Below are positions 32,445-41,623 of a DNA stretch of 64,000 nt, one piece after another (position 1 is the first letter of the stretch; the number at the start of each line of letters is the position of its first letter). The notes under the pieces are model-generated. The model was not told the DNA's origin and did not search any database. It saw only the letters and a program-made list of their open reading frames with translations. The DNA lies in NCBI GenBank assembly GCA_050944035.1, contig JBMNQH010000004.1:1-64000 (forward strand), read 5' to 3'. A program made the translations under genes and the position numbers. Source of the DNA: JBMNQH01 sp050944035 (lineage in GTDB: Bacteria; Bacillota; Clostridia; Oscillospirales; Oscillospiraceae).

Positions 32445-34967
32445 ATGACAGACACCGAAAAATATTTTGGCTTGACCACGTTGCAAGCCAGACAAAGACA
32501 GCAACAGTATGGCAAAAATGAATTGACACCGCAGAAGAAGGAGTGCTTTTTTAAAAAAGTCTTTCATATCCTCTGCGAACCCATGTTTCTTTTGCTTCTC
32601 GTGGCAGCTGTCATTTACTTTGTTTTAGGGGAACCCAGAGACGGTGCTATTATGCTTATCTTTGTGATCGGGATTATCAGCATCGATGTTGTTCAGGAAT
32701 GGAAAACCGACAAGACGCTCAACGCGCTAAAAGATCTGTCTGCTCCTCGAGTTACGGTTATCCGGGACGGAAAGGAGCAGAAGATTGCCAGTGCTGACCT
32801 TGTGCCGGGCGATCTGATGATGATTTGCGAGGGGGTCAAGATTCCGGCGGATGGTGCAGTGCTACGCTGTGCCGATCTCTGTGTGGACGAATCTTCCCTA
32901 ACCGGAGAGGCGGATGGTGTCTGGAAAAGTCCGGTCGGAACCGCTCAGACTATTGGCGATTATTGGCGCAGGGACTACTGCTATGCTGGCACGCTGGTGA
33001 CCCAGGGAACTGCTGTTGTGGAAGTCGATAAGATCGGTGCCGAGACGGAGTACGGCAAAATCGGCCTTGGGCTGGCTGCTGCGCCCAAGGAGGATACCCC
33101 CTTGCAAAAGCAGACCAACAAGTTGGTGAAAACCTGTGCAGGGATTGCCGGTCTATTGTTTTTGCTGGTGGGTGTATTTACCTGGTTCAACCTTCCGGAC
33201 CATAATTTTACTGATCGTTTAATCGAAAGTGTTCTTTCCGGTGTGACTTTGGCCATGGCCATGATCCCGGAGGAATTCCCGGTCATATTGACAGTGTTTC
33301 TCTCTATGGGGGCGTGGCGGCTGGCAAAAAAGCATTCACTGGTTCGTAAGTTGCCCAGTGTCGAAACCCTCGGTGCGGTTTCGGTTCTTTGTGTAGATAA
33401 GACCGGCACGATCACTATGAACGAAATGACTGTACAGAAAACATGGGTGGCCAGCGGGACGGAACATGACTTACTCGAAGTTATGGGACTTGGCTGTGAA
33501 ACCGACGCATATGATCCAATGGAAAAAGCCATGCTCCGTTGCTGTGAAGCACATGGTATTTCCAAAGAGCGTTTGTTCCAGAATGAATTGATAACAGAAT
33601 ATCCATTTACCAATGCATTAAAGATGATGGGGCATGTCTGGCGCAGAGACGGGCAGTTGATCATCGCTGCAAAGGGCAGTCCGGAGCGAATCCTTACCCT
33701 CTGCGAGCTGACCCAGGAACAGCGGCAAACGGCAGAACAACAAATCAACACACTATCCTCCGAGGGGTTACGCGTTATCGCTGTGGCGTTTGCCAATCCT
33801 GCGGACGAGGCTGACATTCCTCCGTCTATTAAAGATTGTCACCTGACATTGTTGGGACTGGTCGGACTGGCTGATCCTCCTCGCGAAGGCGTAAAAGATG
33901 ACATTGCTGTCTGCAATAAGGCCGGTATCCGTGTGGTTATGATTACCGGTGATAACGGCATTACCGCATCGGCCATTGCGAAGAAAATCGGTATTCCCGA
34001 CAGCGACCGGATCATCACCGGTGATATGTTGGAGAGTATGAGCGACGATGCACTGCGGGAAGCGGTCAAGCAGGTTTCCATTTTCTCCCGTGTGATCCCG
34101 GAGCACAAGATGCGCATTGTTCGGGCTTTTAGAGAAAACGGTGAGATCGTAGCCATGACCGGTGACGGCGTCAACGATGCGCCCGCTCTCAAATATGCCG
34201 ATATCGGAATTGCTATGGGCAAGCGCGGCAGCGAGGTTTCCAGGGAGGCAGCCGACCTTATTTTGATGGATGACAATTTTACCACCATTGTGGAAACAGT
34301 ACGGGACGGCCGTCGTATCTACGACAATATCCGCAAGGCGGTGGGATATGTGTTCACCATCCATATTCCCATTGCAGCCGCCTCTTTGCTGGCGCCTTTT
34401 CTTGGTATTGCACCTGCAGCACTGCTCCTCCTTCCGCTCCATGTGGTTTTATTAGAGGTGTTGATCGATCCCACCTGTTCAGTTGTGCTGGAACGCCAAC
34501 CAGCTGAATTGGACGTGATGGAGCGCCGTCCCCGCGATCCGAAGAAAAAACTGTTGACTGGTGCGCTGTTTGGCAAAAGTGTATTACAGGGTGCTGTAAT
34601 TTTTGCCGCTTCCTTCGGTGCTTATTTCACTGTGCTTGCGGGAAAACCGGCAAACGCCCCGATGGCCCGCGCCATGGGAATTTCCATCATCATGTTGGCA
34701 AATCTGTTCTTGGTGCAGGTAAACAGCTCGGATCATGATTTTGCCTATTGTTCTGTCAAGCGTCTGGCGAAAGACCCGGTCATGTGGGTGGTCAACCTTG
34801 GCACGCTGGCGCTGTTGTATATCAATCTCTATACACCGCTGACAGATTTTCTGAAATTGGCTCCGCTGTCCGGAATGCAGGTGCTTTGTGCACTGGGACT
34901 GGCCACAGGATCTGTGTTCTGGTATGAGTTGGTAAAGCTGGCAAAGCACTGTAAACACAAAAAGTAG
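32445..34967 (+). CDS. P-type cation-transporting ATPase (E1-E2)
   Basis: 840 residues. N-terminal cation ATPase domain, E1-E2 region with LTGEAD (A domain; canonical TGES reads TGEA), PEEFPVILTVF in M4, phosphorylation motif VDKTGTIT with D318, hinge MTGDGVNDAPAL, and C-terminal membrane helices. ATG preceded by CGGAGGATTCTTTT; an open frame from 32346 crosses the leader. The riboswitch suggests it exports Co2+/Ni2+/Fe2+ rather than Ca2+, although sequence places it in the Ca2+-ATPase-like group. No CPx motif is visible, so it is not a CopA/ZntA type. Confidence 0.9.
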   Translation: MTDTEKYFGLTTLQARQRQQQYGKNELTPQKKECFFKKVFHILCEPMFLLLLVAAVIYFVLGEPRDGAIMLIFVIGIISIDVVQEWKTDKTLNALKDLSAPRVTVIRDGKEQKIASADLVPGDLMMICEGVKIPADGAVLRCADLCVDESSLTGEADGVWKSPVGTAQTIGDYWRRDYCYAGTLVTQGTAVVEVDKIGAETEYGKIGLGLAAAPKEDTPLQKQTNKLVKTCAGIAGLLFLLVGVFTWFNLPDHNFTDRLIESVLSGVTLAMAMIPEEFPVILTVFLSMGAWRLAKKHSLVRKLPSVETLGAVSVLCVDKTGTITMNEMTVQKTWVASGTEHDLLEVMGLGCETDAYDPMEKAMLRCCEAHGISKERLFQNELITEYPFTNALKMMGHVWRRDGQLIIAAKGSPERILTLCELTQEQRQTAEQQINTLSSEGLRVIAVAFANPADEADIPPSIKDCHLTLLGLVGLADPPREGVKDDIAVCNKAGIRVVMITGDNGITASAIAKKIGIPDSDRIITGDMLESMSDDALREAVKQVSIFSRVIPEHKMRIVRAFRENGEIVAMTGDGVNDAPALKYADIGIAMGKRGSEVSREAADLILMDDNFTTIVETVRDGRRIYDNIRKAVGYVFTIHIPIAAASLLAPFLGIAPAALLLLPLHVVLLEVLIDPTCSVVLERQPAELDVMERRPRDPKKKLLTGALFGKSVLQGAVIFAASFGAYFTVLAGKPANAPMARAMGISIIMLANLFLVQVNSSDHDFAYCSVKRLAKDPVMWVVNLGTLALLYINLYTPLTDFLKLAPLSGMQVLCALGLATGSVFWYELVKLAKHCKHKK

Positions 34968-34993
34968 GGATAAGAACAATGCCTGTTTAGTAT

Positions 34994-35039
34994 AAAGAAA
35001 TGAGGCTCTTACATCATGATGTAAGAGCCTCATTTCTTT
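34994..35039. terminator. Bidirectional terminator after the P-type ATPase
   Basis: A 46-base perfect palindrome (arm AAAGAAATGAGGCTCTTACA...) between the ATPase and tRNA-Gln. Complete symmetry lets it serve both strands. Confidence 0.9.
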
Positions 35040-35040
35040 A

Positions 35041-35114
35041 TGGCAGCGGGTGAAGGATTCGAACCCTCACAAACGGAGTCAGAGTCCGGTGTGCTACCAT
35101 TACACAAACCCGCT
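35041..35114 (-). tRNA. tRNA-Gln(CTG), copy 1
   Basis: 74-base cloverleaf on the minus strand with encoded CCA. Acceptor arms AGCGGGT/ACCCGCT; anticodon loop CTCTGAC, anticodon CTG; T arm GAGGGTTCGAATCCTTC. The first pair of the anticodon stem (C-T) is mismatched. An identical gene lies at 43442-43515. Confidence 0.93.
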
Positions 35115-35126
35115 AAAGCGAGATTT

Positions 35127-35155
35127 ATTATACTCACTTCTATGAATTCTGTCAA
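35127..35155 (-). promoter_or_regulatory. Promoter of tRNA-Gln copy 1
   Basis: TTGACA and TATAAT, spacer 17, on the minus strand: full consensus. Confidence 0.85.
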
Positions 35156-35236
35156 GAAAAAACTAAAAAATTCTAAGAAAATCGTGGTAGAACGATTCGG
35201 CATGCTTTTCCTGATAACGTACAGGATGAAAGGAAA

Positions 35237-35266
35237 TGGCCGCATACAGGTTCCTGTATGCGGCCA
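35237..35266 (-). terminator. Terminator after the HTH gene
   Basis: Fourteen-base arms TGGCCGCATACAGG / CCTGTATGCGGCCA with a TT loop. Confidence 0.8.
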
Positions 35267-35303
35267 TAGTGTCATTTAGATATAACAAGAATATGAACAG
35301 TCA

Positions 35304-35570
35304 TTAGTCTCCGATGTTACAATCTGCTTCTTCTACCAGATCGCGAAATTTGTCCAGGAGTTGTAAGATTTCCTCTTTGTTCATGGATAACAGAAGAAAA
35401 ATCAGAGAGTACGATGAGAAGAAAAATTTTCCTTGTTCCAGATTTGTGTAGGATCTTGGTGAGATGTGCAGCAATTCTGCCAGCTGTTCCTGCGAAAGAT
35501 GCTTTCCAGTTCGGAATGCCTTAAGATGATCTTTGGTGAATTCTTTGAAGATGGATTTGTATTTCCGCAT
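35304..35570 (-). CDS. XRE-family HTH regulator
   Basis: 88 residues. HTH in residues 20-55 (GKHLSQEQLAELLHISPRSYTNLEQG). The C-terminal third is hydrophobic then acidic (KFRDLVEEADCNIGD). ACAGGAGGTTTTAATC precedes the ATG. It is a lone regulator between tRNA-Gln and the ABC-F gene; target unknown. The 35571-35836 gap upstream contains no other gene, only A/T-rich sequence. Confidence 0.8.
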   Translation of the reverse strand: MRKYKSIFKEFTKDHLKAFRTGKHLSQEQLAELLHISPRSYTNLEQGKFFFSSYSLIFLLLSMNKEEILQLLDKFRDLVEEADCNIGD

Positions 35571-35836
35571 GATTAAAACCTCCTGTATATCTAAGGTAAG
35601 GAAATTTTATCAATATTTGTAAAACATCACCATGAATTACACCACGGAAAAAAGAAGAAAGAAATCTTTGACACGCTTAATATATAGAGGAGAAACAGAG
35701 AAGCCCCCTCTATAATTATTACCAATTATGCTACTGGCAGTTTTAATTTTTGTGAGAAAAACGGAGGCTTTTGGGTGCTGTACATTGTATGAATTTATGC
35801 TATAATCGAACTGTATTTTACAGGAAAGGGATTTAT

Positions 35837-37639
35837 ATGCTTTTATCGATTGAACATATCAGTAAAGATTATGGTACAAAAAAGCTGTTAGATGATATTG
35901 CACTCTATTTGAATGAGGGTGACAAGATTGGTATTATTGGAATTAATGGTGCGGGAAAATCTACATTGCTTAAGATTTTAGCTGGTGTCGAGGAGGCAGA
36001 TCAGGGAACATTAACGCGTAATCACAATATTCGAGTTTCTTATCTTGCACAAAATCCGAATATGGACGACAATCATACCGTGATGGAACAGGTGTTCGCC
36101 GATTTGCCCGATGATTTTCGTACGTTAAACGAATATGAGGCGCGTACCATGTTGACTGTGCTCGGTATTACAAGATTTGACCAGAAAATTGGGACGCTGT
36201 CAGGTGGACAACGGAAACGAGTTGCATTGGCGGCAGCGCTGATTCACCCGGCAGATCTTTTCATCTTGGATGAGCCGACCAACCATCTGGACAGTGAAAT
36301 GGTCACATGGCTGGAACAGCAACTGATTCGTTTCAATGGTGGACTGGTTATGGTAACCCACGACCGTTATTTTCTGGAGCGTGTGGTCAATCATATTACA
36401 GAGCTCAGTCGCGGGAAGCTCTATCATTATGAGGCGAACTATTCCAGGTATTTGGAATTAAAAGCGCAGCGCACGGAAATTGAAGAGGCAAGTGAGCGCA
36501 AACGGCAAGCAGTGTTGCGGCGAGAATATCAATGGATCATGCGTGGAGCCAGAGCGCGCGGCACAAAGAGCCGGGAGCGAATTGCGCGGTATGAGGCGCT
36601 GCGCGATCAAAGCGGGCCGCAGCACGAGGAAGGCGTTCAGATGGTCGGAATATCCAGTCGGCTGGGGCGGAAAACGATTGCGCTCTCCCATATCAGTAAA
36701 GCTTTCGACGGAATTACTGTATTGGACGATTTCAGTTACCAGTTTGCCCGCGACGATCGGATTGGTATTGTCGGACGCAACGGTGTTGGGAAATCTACCC
36801 TGCTGAATATCATCAGCGGTGCCATACAGGCGGACAGTGGAACAGTAGACATGGGTGCAACGGTTCGGTTGGGCTATTTTACCCAGGAGGGAAGAGCGCT
36901 TGACCCCGATCAGCGAGTCTATGATTTTATCGCTGAAATTGCGGATCACTTCAAAACCAAAGAGGGAACTTTTTCTGCTTCTCAGATGTTGGAACGCTTT
37001 TTATTTCCTGCGGATTTACAGTGTACTCCAATGGGAAAGTTGAGCGGCGGGGAGCGGCGACGCGTCTATTTGCTCAGTATTTTGATGGAGGCCCCCAATA
37101 TTTTACTGCTGGACGAGCCAACCAACGATCTGGATGTTGAAACCCTAGCCATTTTAGAGGACTATCTTGAGGACTTTGACGGCGCTGTGGTTGCTGTGTC
37201 CCATGACCGCTATTTTTTGGACAAAATGGCAGATTCGATCTTTGAGATTGAGAGCGGTGGACAGGTAAACCGTTATGTGGGAAACTATAGTGACTATGCC
37301 GAAAAGAAAAAAGCCGAACAGACGAATGAAAGTGTGCAGACAAAGCCCGAATCTGTACCGGCGCCGAAGAGAAAATCGGATCCTGTGCCTAAAAAACTGA
37401 AATTTTCCTTCAAAGAACAACGTGAATTTGAGACCATTGATGATGACATCGCGGCGCTGGAACAGCAGCTTGCAGAATTGGAACAACAGATTGAAGAATT
37501 TGCCTGTGACTATGTGAAACTTTCTGCATTGACGGAAGAAAAGGAAGCATTGACGCTTCAACTGGAGGAGAAAACAGAACGCTGGGTTTACCTCAACGAA
37601 TTGGCGGAAAAGATTGAAGCCCAGCGGACAGGTTCCTGA
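35837..37639 (+). CDS. ABC-F family ATPase (Uup-like)
   Basis: 600 residues with two ABC domains and no membrane segments. Walker A INGAGKSTLLKIL and RNGVGKSTLLNII; signatures LSGGQRKRVALA and LSGGERRRVYLL; Walker B DLFILDEPTNHLD and ILLLDEPTNDLD. A 30-residue basic linker lies between. The C-terminal coiled coil (residues ~525-595) matches the Uup-type DNA/RNA-binding end. ABC-F proteins act on the ribosome to relieve stalling or, in some lines, protect from antibiotics; this looks like the housekeeping type. An extended -10 (ATGCTATAAT, 35798-35806) sits 30 bases before the ATG. Confidence 0.93.
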   Translation: MLLSIEHISKDYGTKKLLDDIALYLNEGDKIGIIGINGAGKSTLLKILAGVEEADQGTLTRNHNIRVSYLAQNPNMDDNHTVMEQVFADLPDDFRTLNEYEARTMLTVLGITRFDQKIGTLSGGQRKRVALAAALIHPADLFILDEPTNHLDSEMVTWLEQQLIRFNGGLVMVTHDRYFLERVVNHITELSRGKLYHYEANYSRYLELKAQRTEIEEASERKRQAVLRREYQWIMRGARARGTKSRERIARYEALRDQSGPQHEEGVQMVGISSRLGRKTIALSHISKAFDGITVLDDFSYQFARDDRIGIVGRNGVGKSTLLNIISGAIQADSGTVDMGATVRLGYFTQEGRALDPDQRVYDFIAEIADHFKTKEGTFSASQMLERFLFPADLQCTPMGKLSGGERRRVYLLSILMEAPNILLLDEPTNDLDVETLAILEDYLEDFDGAVVAVSHDRYFLDKMADSIFEIESGGQVNRYVGNYSDYAEKKKAEQTNESVQTKPESVPAPKRKSDPVPKKLKFSFKEQREFETIDDDIAALEQQLAELEQQIEEFACDYVKLSALTEEKEALTLQLEEKTERWVYLNELAEKIEAQRTGS

Positions 37640-37663
37640 TTTTCTGGAAAGAAAGGTAAAGTT

Positions 37664-38272
37664 ATGATACATCAACCCAAAAAAGATCCCAAAATTCAAA
37701 AATTGCTCAGTGCAGCAACGGTTTTAGCTGTACTGTTGATGATTCCGATCTACCTTATTGTATCACGATGGAGTAAGACGGTAGCTGGAATCGATATGTT
37801 CTATATCTTTTTGTACGGTTTCATGACCGTTATACTGTACTTCTTTCCACAGTTGCTGTTCTTCCAGAATATCCGGATTGATGACAGCAATGTCACAGTC
37901 AGTCGTGCCGGTCTGTTGCCCGATCGGTTGGTTTTTGCAAAACAGGATGTTGCTTACTGTCGGCTGGATCGGAAGGATGGTACGCCTCTCACGTTGCAGA
38001 GTGAGGATCCACAGGTCAAGGATGGTTGTGCTGTTGCCTTCGTATTGAAGGATGGGACAAAAGTGACTTCGGATCGGATCTATTTTGATTTGGACGCATT
38101 TGATGCGTTTCGTCAGGCACTGCCCAATTTGATAGCACCAGGAGAAAGTAAAGAGTACAAAACCTCTTCCAAGCATGCCGTACCCATTCAATATACCCGG
38201 CATCTGGAGATTCCACTTGGGGGCATCATTCTTATCTTTCTTGGCTATGTGTTCTACAGTATTGCGTTCTAA
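37664..38272 (+). CDS. Membrane protein with PH-like domain
   Basis: 202 residues. Two N-terminal hydrophobic segments (residues 18-33 and 45-66), a soluble beta-rich middle (IRIDDSNVTVSRAGLLPDRLVFAKQDV, GTKVTSDRIYFDLDAFDAF) that resembles bacterial PH domains, and a final helix (IPLGGIILIFLGYVFYSIAF). 24 bases after the ABC-F gene, likely in one operon. Function unknown. Confidence 0.75.
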   Translation: MIHQPKKDPKIQKLLSAATVLAVLLMIPIYLIVSRWSKTVAGIDMFYIFLYGFMTVILYFFPQLLFFQNIRIDDSNVTVSRAGLLPDRLVFAKQDVAYCRLDRKDGTPLTLQSEDPQVKDGCAVAFVLKDGTKVTSDRIYFDLDAFDAFRQALPNLIAPGESKEYKTSSKHAVPIQYTRHLEIPLGGIILIFLGYVFYSIAF

Positions 38273-38363
38273 TTAAGACAGAACAATTTGTAAACATATT
38301 CGGAATGGTATCAGAAATTTATTGATCTATGGCAGAGCTTTAACAAATAACCCCCGGGGGGGC

Positions 38364-38392
38364 TTGTACGCGCTTGTCGATGGGTGTAATAT
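38364..38392 (+). promoter_or_regulatory. Promoter of the cbi operon
   Basis: TTGTAC and TAATAT with a 17-base spacer, just after a CCCCCGGGGGGG run. No cobalamin riboswitch motif (no GCCACTG box) is present, so I do not claim B12 control. Confidence 0.5.
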
Positions 38393-38425
38393 GACACTGT
38401 AAATTAACCAAAGGATGGTGTTTTT

Positions 38426-39499
38426 ATGCATATGGCAGATGCCTTGGTAGCTCCTGCTGTTGCAGCCACCATGTATGTGGCATCGACTGTTACAGCAGGT
38501 GTGTCTGTGCGAAAGCTCAAAAAGGATGACACGGCCGAAAAACTTCCTGCAATGGCTGTTATGTCCGCACTGGTCTTTGCAGGCCAGATGATCAATTATA
38601 CAATTCCCGGTACTGGTTCCTCCGGTCACATGTGTGGTGGTATGATGCTTACCGCATTGCTTGGCCCATACGCAGGTTTTTTATCGATGATTGTCATTCT
38701 GGCAATCCAATGCCTCTTCTTTGCGGATGGGGGCTTGCTGGCTTTGGGGGCGAATATTTGGAATATGGCTTTCTACGGTTGCTTTATAGGTTATTTCCTG
38801 ATTTATCGTCCTATTATGAAAAGTAGATGGTTTGCAAAATCTGGTGTTAATGCAGCAAATCGATTGAAAATTATTCTTTCCTCTGTTCTTGGATGTATCA
38901 TTACGCTCCAGCTTGGCGCGTTTTCTGTTGTCGTTGAAACCAGCCTTTCAGGCATCACGGAACTGCCTTTTGGCATGTTCTGCGCAATTATGCAGCCGAT
39001 CCATCTGGCAATCGGTCTGATTGAAGGCATCATCACTTCTGCAGTTCTACTCTTTGTCTACGAGTCGCGTCCTGAACTTTTGCCTGATATTGAAACGGAT
39101 GTTGAAGTGAAAACCAGACGTTCTCTAAAAAGTACCATTATTATTCTCGCAGTGGTTGTCGCTGTTGTAGGCGGTGGCCTGTCCCTTTTCGCAAGTAGCA
39201 ATCCGGACGGTCTTGAGTGGTCCATGTTTGGTAATGAAGAAGCCGGTTATTCTACTAATATGGGACTTGATGAAGAAAACTATGGTCATGACAGCAGTGT
39301 AGCCGATAAAGCCGGAGCGATTCAGGAGAAAACGGCTTTCCTGCCGGACTATGCCTTTACAGATTCCGACAGTGCCGCCGGTACTACGGTTTCCGGACTT
39401 CTTGGCTCTGTTATGGTTGCAGTCTTGGCACTGCTGGTTTGTTTTATAGGCGGCTTTTTCCGAAAAAAGGCGAAGGCAGCAGCAAACAAAGCAAAATAA
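38426..39499 (+). CDS. cbiM: Cobalt/nickel ECF substrate-binding protein CbiM fused to CbiN-like domain
   Basis: 357 residues. It begins MHMADALVAP, where free N-terminus, His2 and downstream His define the metal site (the second His is in the loop GSSGHMCGG). Residues 1-215 are the CbiM/NikM integral membrane part; residues from about 235 carry a CbiN-type PDGLEWS domain on a second membrane segment, then a third. The CbiMN fusion replaces two separate genes. It takes up Co2+ or Ni2+ with CbiQ and CbiO. The metal cannot be distinguished by sequence. Confidence 0.93.
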   Translation: MHMADALVAPAVAATMYVASTVTAGVSVRKLKKDDTAEKLPAMAVMSALVFAGQMINYTIPGTGSSGHMCGGMMLTALLGPYAGFLSMIVILAIQCLFFADGGLLALGANIWNMAFYGCFIGYFLIYRPIMKSRWFAKSGVNAANRLKIILSSVLGCIITLQLGAFSVVVETSLSGITELPFGMFCAIMQPIHLAIGLIEGIITSAVLLFVYESRPELLPDIETDVEVKTRRSLKSTIIILAVVVAVVGGGLSLFASSNPDGLEWSMFGNEEAGYSTNMGLDEENYGHDSSVADKAGAIQEKTAFLPDYAFTDSDSAAGTTVSGLLGSVMVAVLALLVCFIGGFFRKKAKAAANKAK

Positions 39500-39532
39500 A
39501 TTTTTCCAGGGCTTCTTTTAATAAAGGAAAAT

Positions 39533-39552
39533 GGGCATCCGTATGGATGTCC
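39533..39552 (+). terminator. Intra-operon hairpin between cbiM and cbiQ
   Basis: GGGCATCC-GTAT-GGATGTCC then GTTTTC. Eight-base stem; may attenuate expression of cbiQ and cbiO relative to cbiM. Confidence 0.5.
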
Positions 39553-39584
39553 GTTTTCGACGTTTTATGAAAGGTGTGAAATGA

Positions 39585-40385
39585 TTGAATAAGGCTTCAA
39601 AAGCATGGTCGGAACTTCAGGCTATGGACGAGTTGGCAGCCGGCAATTCACTGATTCACCGACTGCATCCACTTGTAAAACTACTGGTTACGATTGCATA
39701 TATTGCGGTGGTTGTATCCTATTCCAAATATGAGTTGTCCGGGCTTGTTATTGTGATTCTTTACCCAGTATTTATGTTTCAGGTAAGTCTCATTCCGGTA
39801 CATACCTGTTTCTATAAACTGCGCTATATTCTGCCACTGGTTATGGCTGTTGGAATTGTCAACCCCTTTCTGGATACGACACCAATGTTGTATCTAGGCG
39901 GTGTGACAATCAGTGGTGGTGTAATATCTATGCTGACGCTGATGCTTAAGGGGATATTTTCTCTCATGGCTTCTTTTATTTTAATTGCGACTACCACCAT
40001 TGATGCACTGTGTGCTGCATTGCGAAAACTGCATGTGCCGGAGCTGATAGTTACACTGTTGCTTCTGACGTATCGTTATATCTCTGTGATGATAGAGCAG
40101 GTGTCTGTGATGACAGATGCTTATCATCTCCGTGCTCCAAAACAGAAAGGTATACAATTTTCTGCATGGGGTTCTTTTCTGGGCCAGCTTATGCTGCGAA
40201 GCATGGACAGGGCACAGGAATTATATCAAAGTATGAGATTACGGGGATTTCACGGTGAGTTCTACTACGCCAAAGTCAAACATTTTACCGGAAGCGATGC
40301 GGTATTTGGAATTTTATGTCTGGCATTTTTCCTGCTTAGCCGTTATGTGGATATATCCCGGTTGTTGGGAAACTTCTTTATGTGA
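39585..40385 (+). CDS. cbiQ: ECF transporter T component CbiQ
   Basis: 266 residues, TTG start preceded by AAAGGTGTG; the ATG three bases upstream is out of frame. Membrane helices span residues 35-135 and 240-256. The coupling-helix motifs LRKLHVPELI and SMRLRGFHGEFY (A-R-G type) contact the ATPase. It couples CbiO ATP hydrolysis to CbiM movement. Confidence 0.93.
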   Translation: MNKASKAWSELQAMDELAAGNSLIHRLHPLVKLLVTIAYIAVVVSYSKYELSGLVIVILYPVFMFQVSLIPVHTCFYKLRYILPLVMAVGIVNPFLDTTPMLYLGGVTISGGVISMLTLMLKGIFSLMASFILIATTTIDALCAALRKLHVPELIVTLLLLTYRYISVMIEQVSVMTDAYHLRAPKQKGIQFSAWGSFLGQLMLRSMDRAQELYQSMRLRGFHGEFYYAKVKHFTGSDAVFGILCLAFFLLSRYVDISRLLGNFFM

Positions 40386-40395
40386 GGTATCATTC

Positions 40396-41124
40396 ATGAT
40401 CGAATTTAATAATGTATTCTTTTCCTATGAAAACGACTTGCCGGTGCTTGAGGACATCTCGTTTACGATATCTGATGGTGAGAGCGTAGGGCTTATCGGG
40501 GCAAACGGTGCGGGTAAATCTACGCTGATGAAGCTGTTGTTGGGCTTGCTGTTTCCAAATAAGGGAGAAATCTGTCTGGACGGTCTTGCGGTCAGTAAAC
40601 AGAGCTTGCCGGAAATACGTCGCAAATTGGGCTTTGTATTGCAGGACTCGGATAACCAGATGTTTATGCCGACAGTGTACGAGGACATGATGTTTGCACC
40701 GTTAAACTATGGTATGTCTCATGAAGAGGCAGAAGTGCGGGTCGATGCAGTATTGGAACAGCTGGGTCTGACAAAGCTGAAAAACAAGTACAATCATAAA
40801 ATCTCTGGCGGGGAAAAGCGTATGGCTGCAATTGCCACTATTCTTGCCATGCAGCCAGAAGTAATGTTAATGGACGAACCATCGATTGCATTAGATCCTA
40901 TGAATCGCCGTACAGTGATCAATACTGTGAATACTTTACCGATGACCAAGATTATTGCATCTCACGATTTGGATATGATTCTTGATACCTGTGAACGTGT
41001 TATACTGCTATCGCGTGGAAAGATCGTTGCTGATGGCCCAGTAAACGAGATACTTCAAAACAAAACTTTACTGGAGCAAAACCGCATGGAGCTGCCGTTT
41101 TGTCTGTCTGGTCCAAGAAAATAA
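40396..41124 (+). CDS. cbiO: Energy-coupling factor ATPase CbiO
   Basis: 242 residues from an ATG with GAGG nine bases upstream (the 40255 extension overlaps cbiQ and is not credible). Walker A GANGAGKSTLMKLL, Q-loop VLQDSDNQMFMP, signature SGGEKRMAAIATILA, Walker B VMLMDEPSIALDP and switch His in IIASHDLDM. Drives metal import with CbiMN and CbiQ. Ends at a bidirectional terminator. Confidence 0.95.
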   Translation: MIEFNNVFFSYENDLPVLEDISFTISDGESVGLIGANGAGKSTLMKLLLGLLFPNKGEICLDGLAVSKQSLPEIRRKLGFVLQDSDNQMFMPTVYEDMMFAPLNYGMSHEEAEVRVDAVLEQLGLTKLKNKYNHKISGGEKRMAAIATILAMQPEVMLMDEPSIALDPMNRRTVINTVNTLPMTKIIASHDLDMILDTCERVILLSRGKIVADGPVNEILQNKTLLEQNRMELPFCLSGPRK

Positions 41125-41189
41125 GTACAGATTTTATAACCAAAAGTCAGGAAGAACTTTTAAGAGTCGAAAAAATAATAAACCAAATA

Positions 41190-41226
41190 AAAAGAACGCC
41201 AGTTTTTATTGAACTGGCGTTCTTTT
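41190..41226. terminator. Bidirectional terminator cbiO / arsC
   Basis: Fifteen-base arms AAAAGAACGCCAGTT / AACTGGCGTTCTTTT; overlaps the last bases of the convergent arsC. Confidence 0.9.
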
Positions 41227-41623
41227 ACTGTGCTAGTATCTGACGCAAGGTATGGATGCGCTGTTCAATCAATTGAGCGGTCTGAACAAATACCGCATCA
41301 CCGCTTCCTGTTGGATCTTCGATCCCCCAATCCTCCCGGTAGCTACAGAGGAGCGTTGGACATTGGACATCGCAGCCCATTGTGATGACAACATCGACAG
41401 GCGGAAGTTCCGACAACAACTTGGAATACTGTGTTTTCTCCATGTCAATGCTGTATAATTGTTTTACAATGCGGACAGCATCCTGATTGATCTGTGGCTT
41501 TGTCTCTGTTCCTGCAGAATAGCTTTCAAATACATCAGAAGCAAAATGTTTTCCCAAGGCTTCTGCCATTTGGCTTCGACAGGAATTATGGACGCAGATA
41601 AATGCGACTTTTGGTTTTCTCAT
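41225..41623 (-). CDS. arsC: Arsenate reductase, thioredoxin-coupled (low-MW phosphatase fold)
   Basis: 132 residues. The P-loop CVHNSCRSQMAEA supplies the nucleophile C10 (and C15), with redox cysteines C84 and C88 in MGCDVQCP. REDWGIEDPTGSG is the family's acid loop. Reduces As(V) to As(III) using thioredoxin. It overlaps the thioredoxin-like gene upstream by four bases, which fits the electron donor. Last gene of the arsR operon. Confidence 0.93.
   Translation of the reverse strand: MRKPKVAFICVHNSCRSQMAEALGKHFASDVFESYSAGTETKPQINQDAVRIVKQLYSIDMEKTQYSKLLSELPPVDVVITMGCDVQCPTLLCSYREDWGIEDPTGSGDAVFVQTAQLIEQRIHTLRQILAQ

Noticed and set aside
38273..38425. Cobalamin riboswitch before cbiM
   Set aside because: No B12-box or conserved pairing; only a promoter and a G-rich run.
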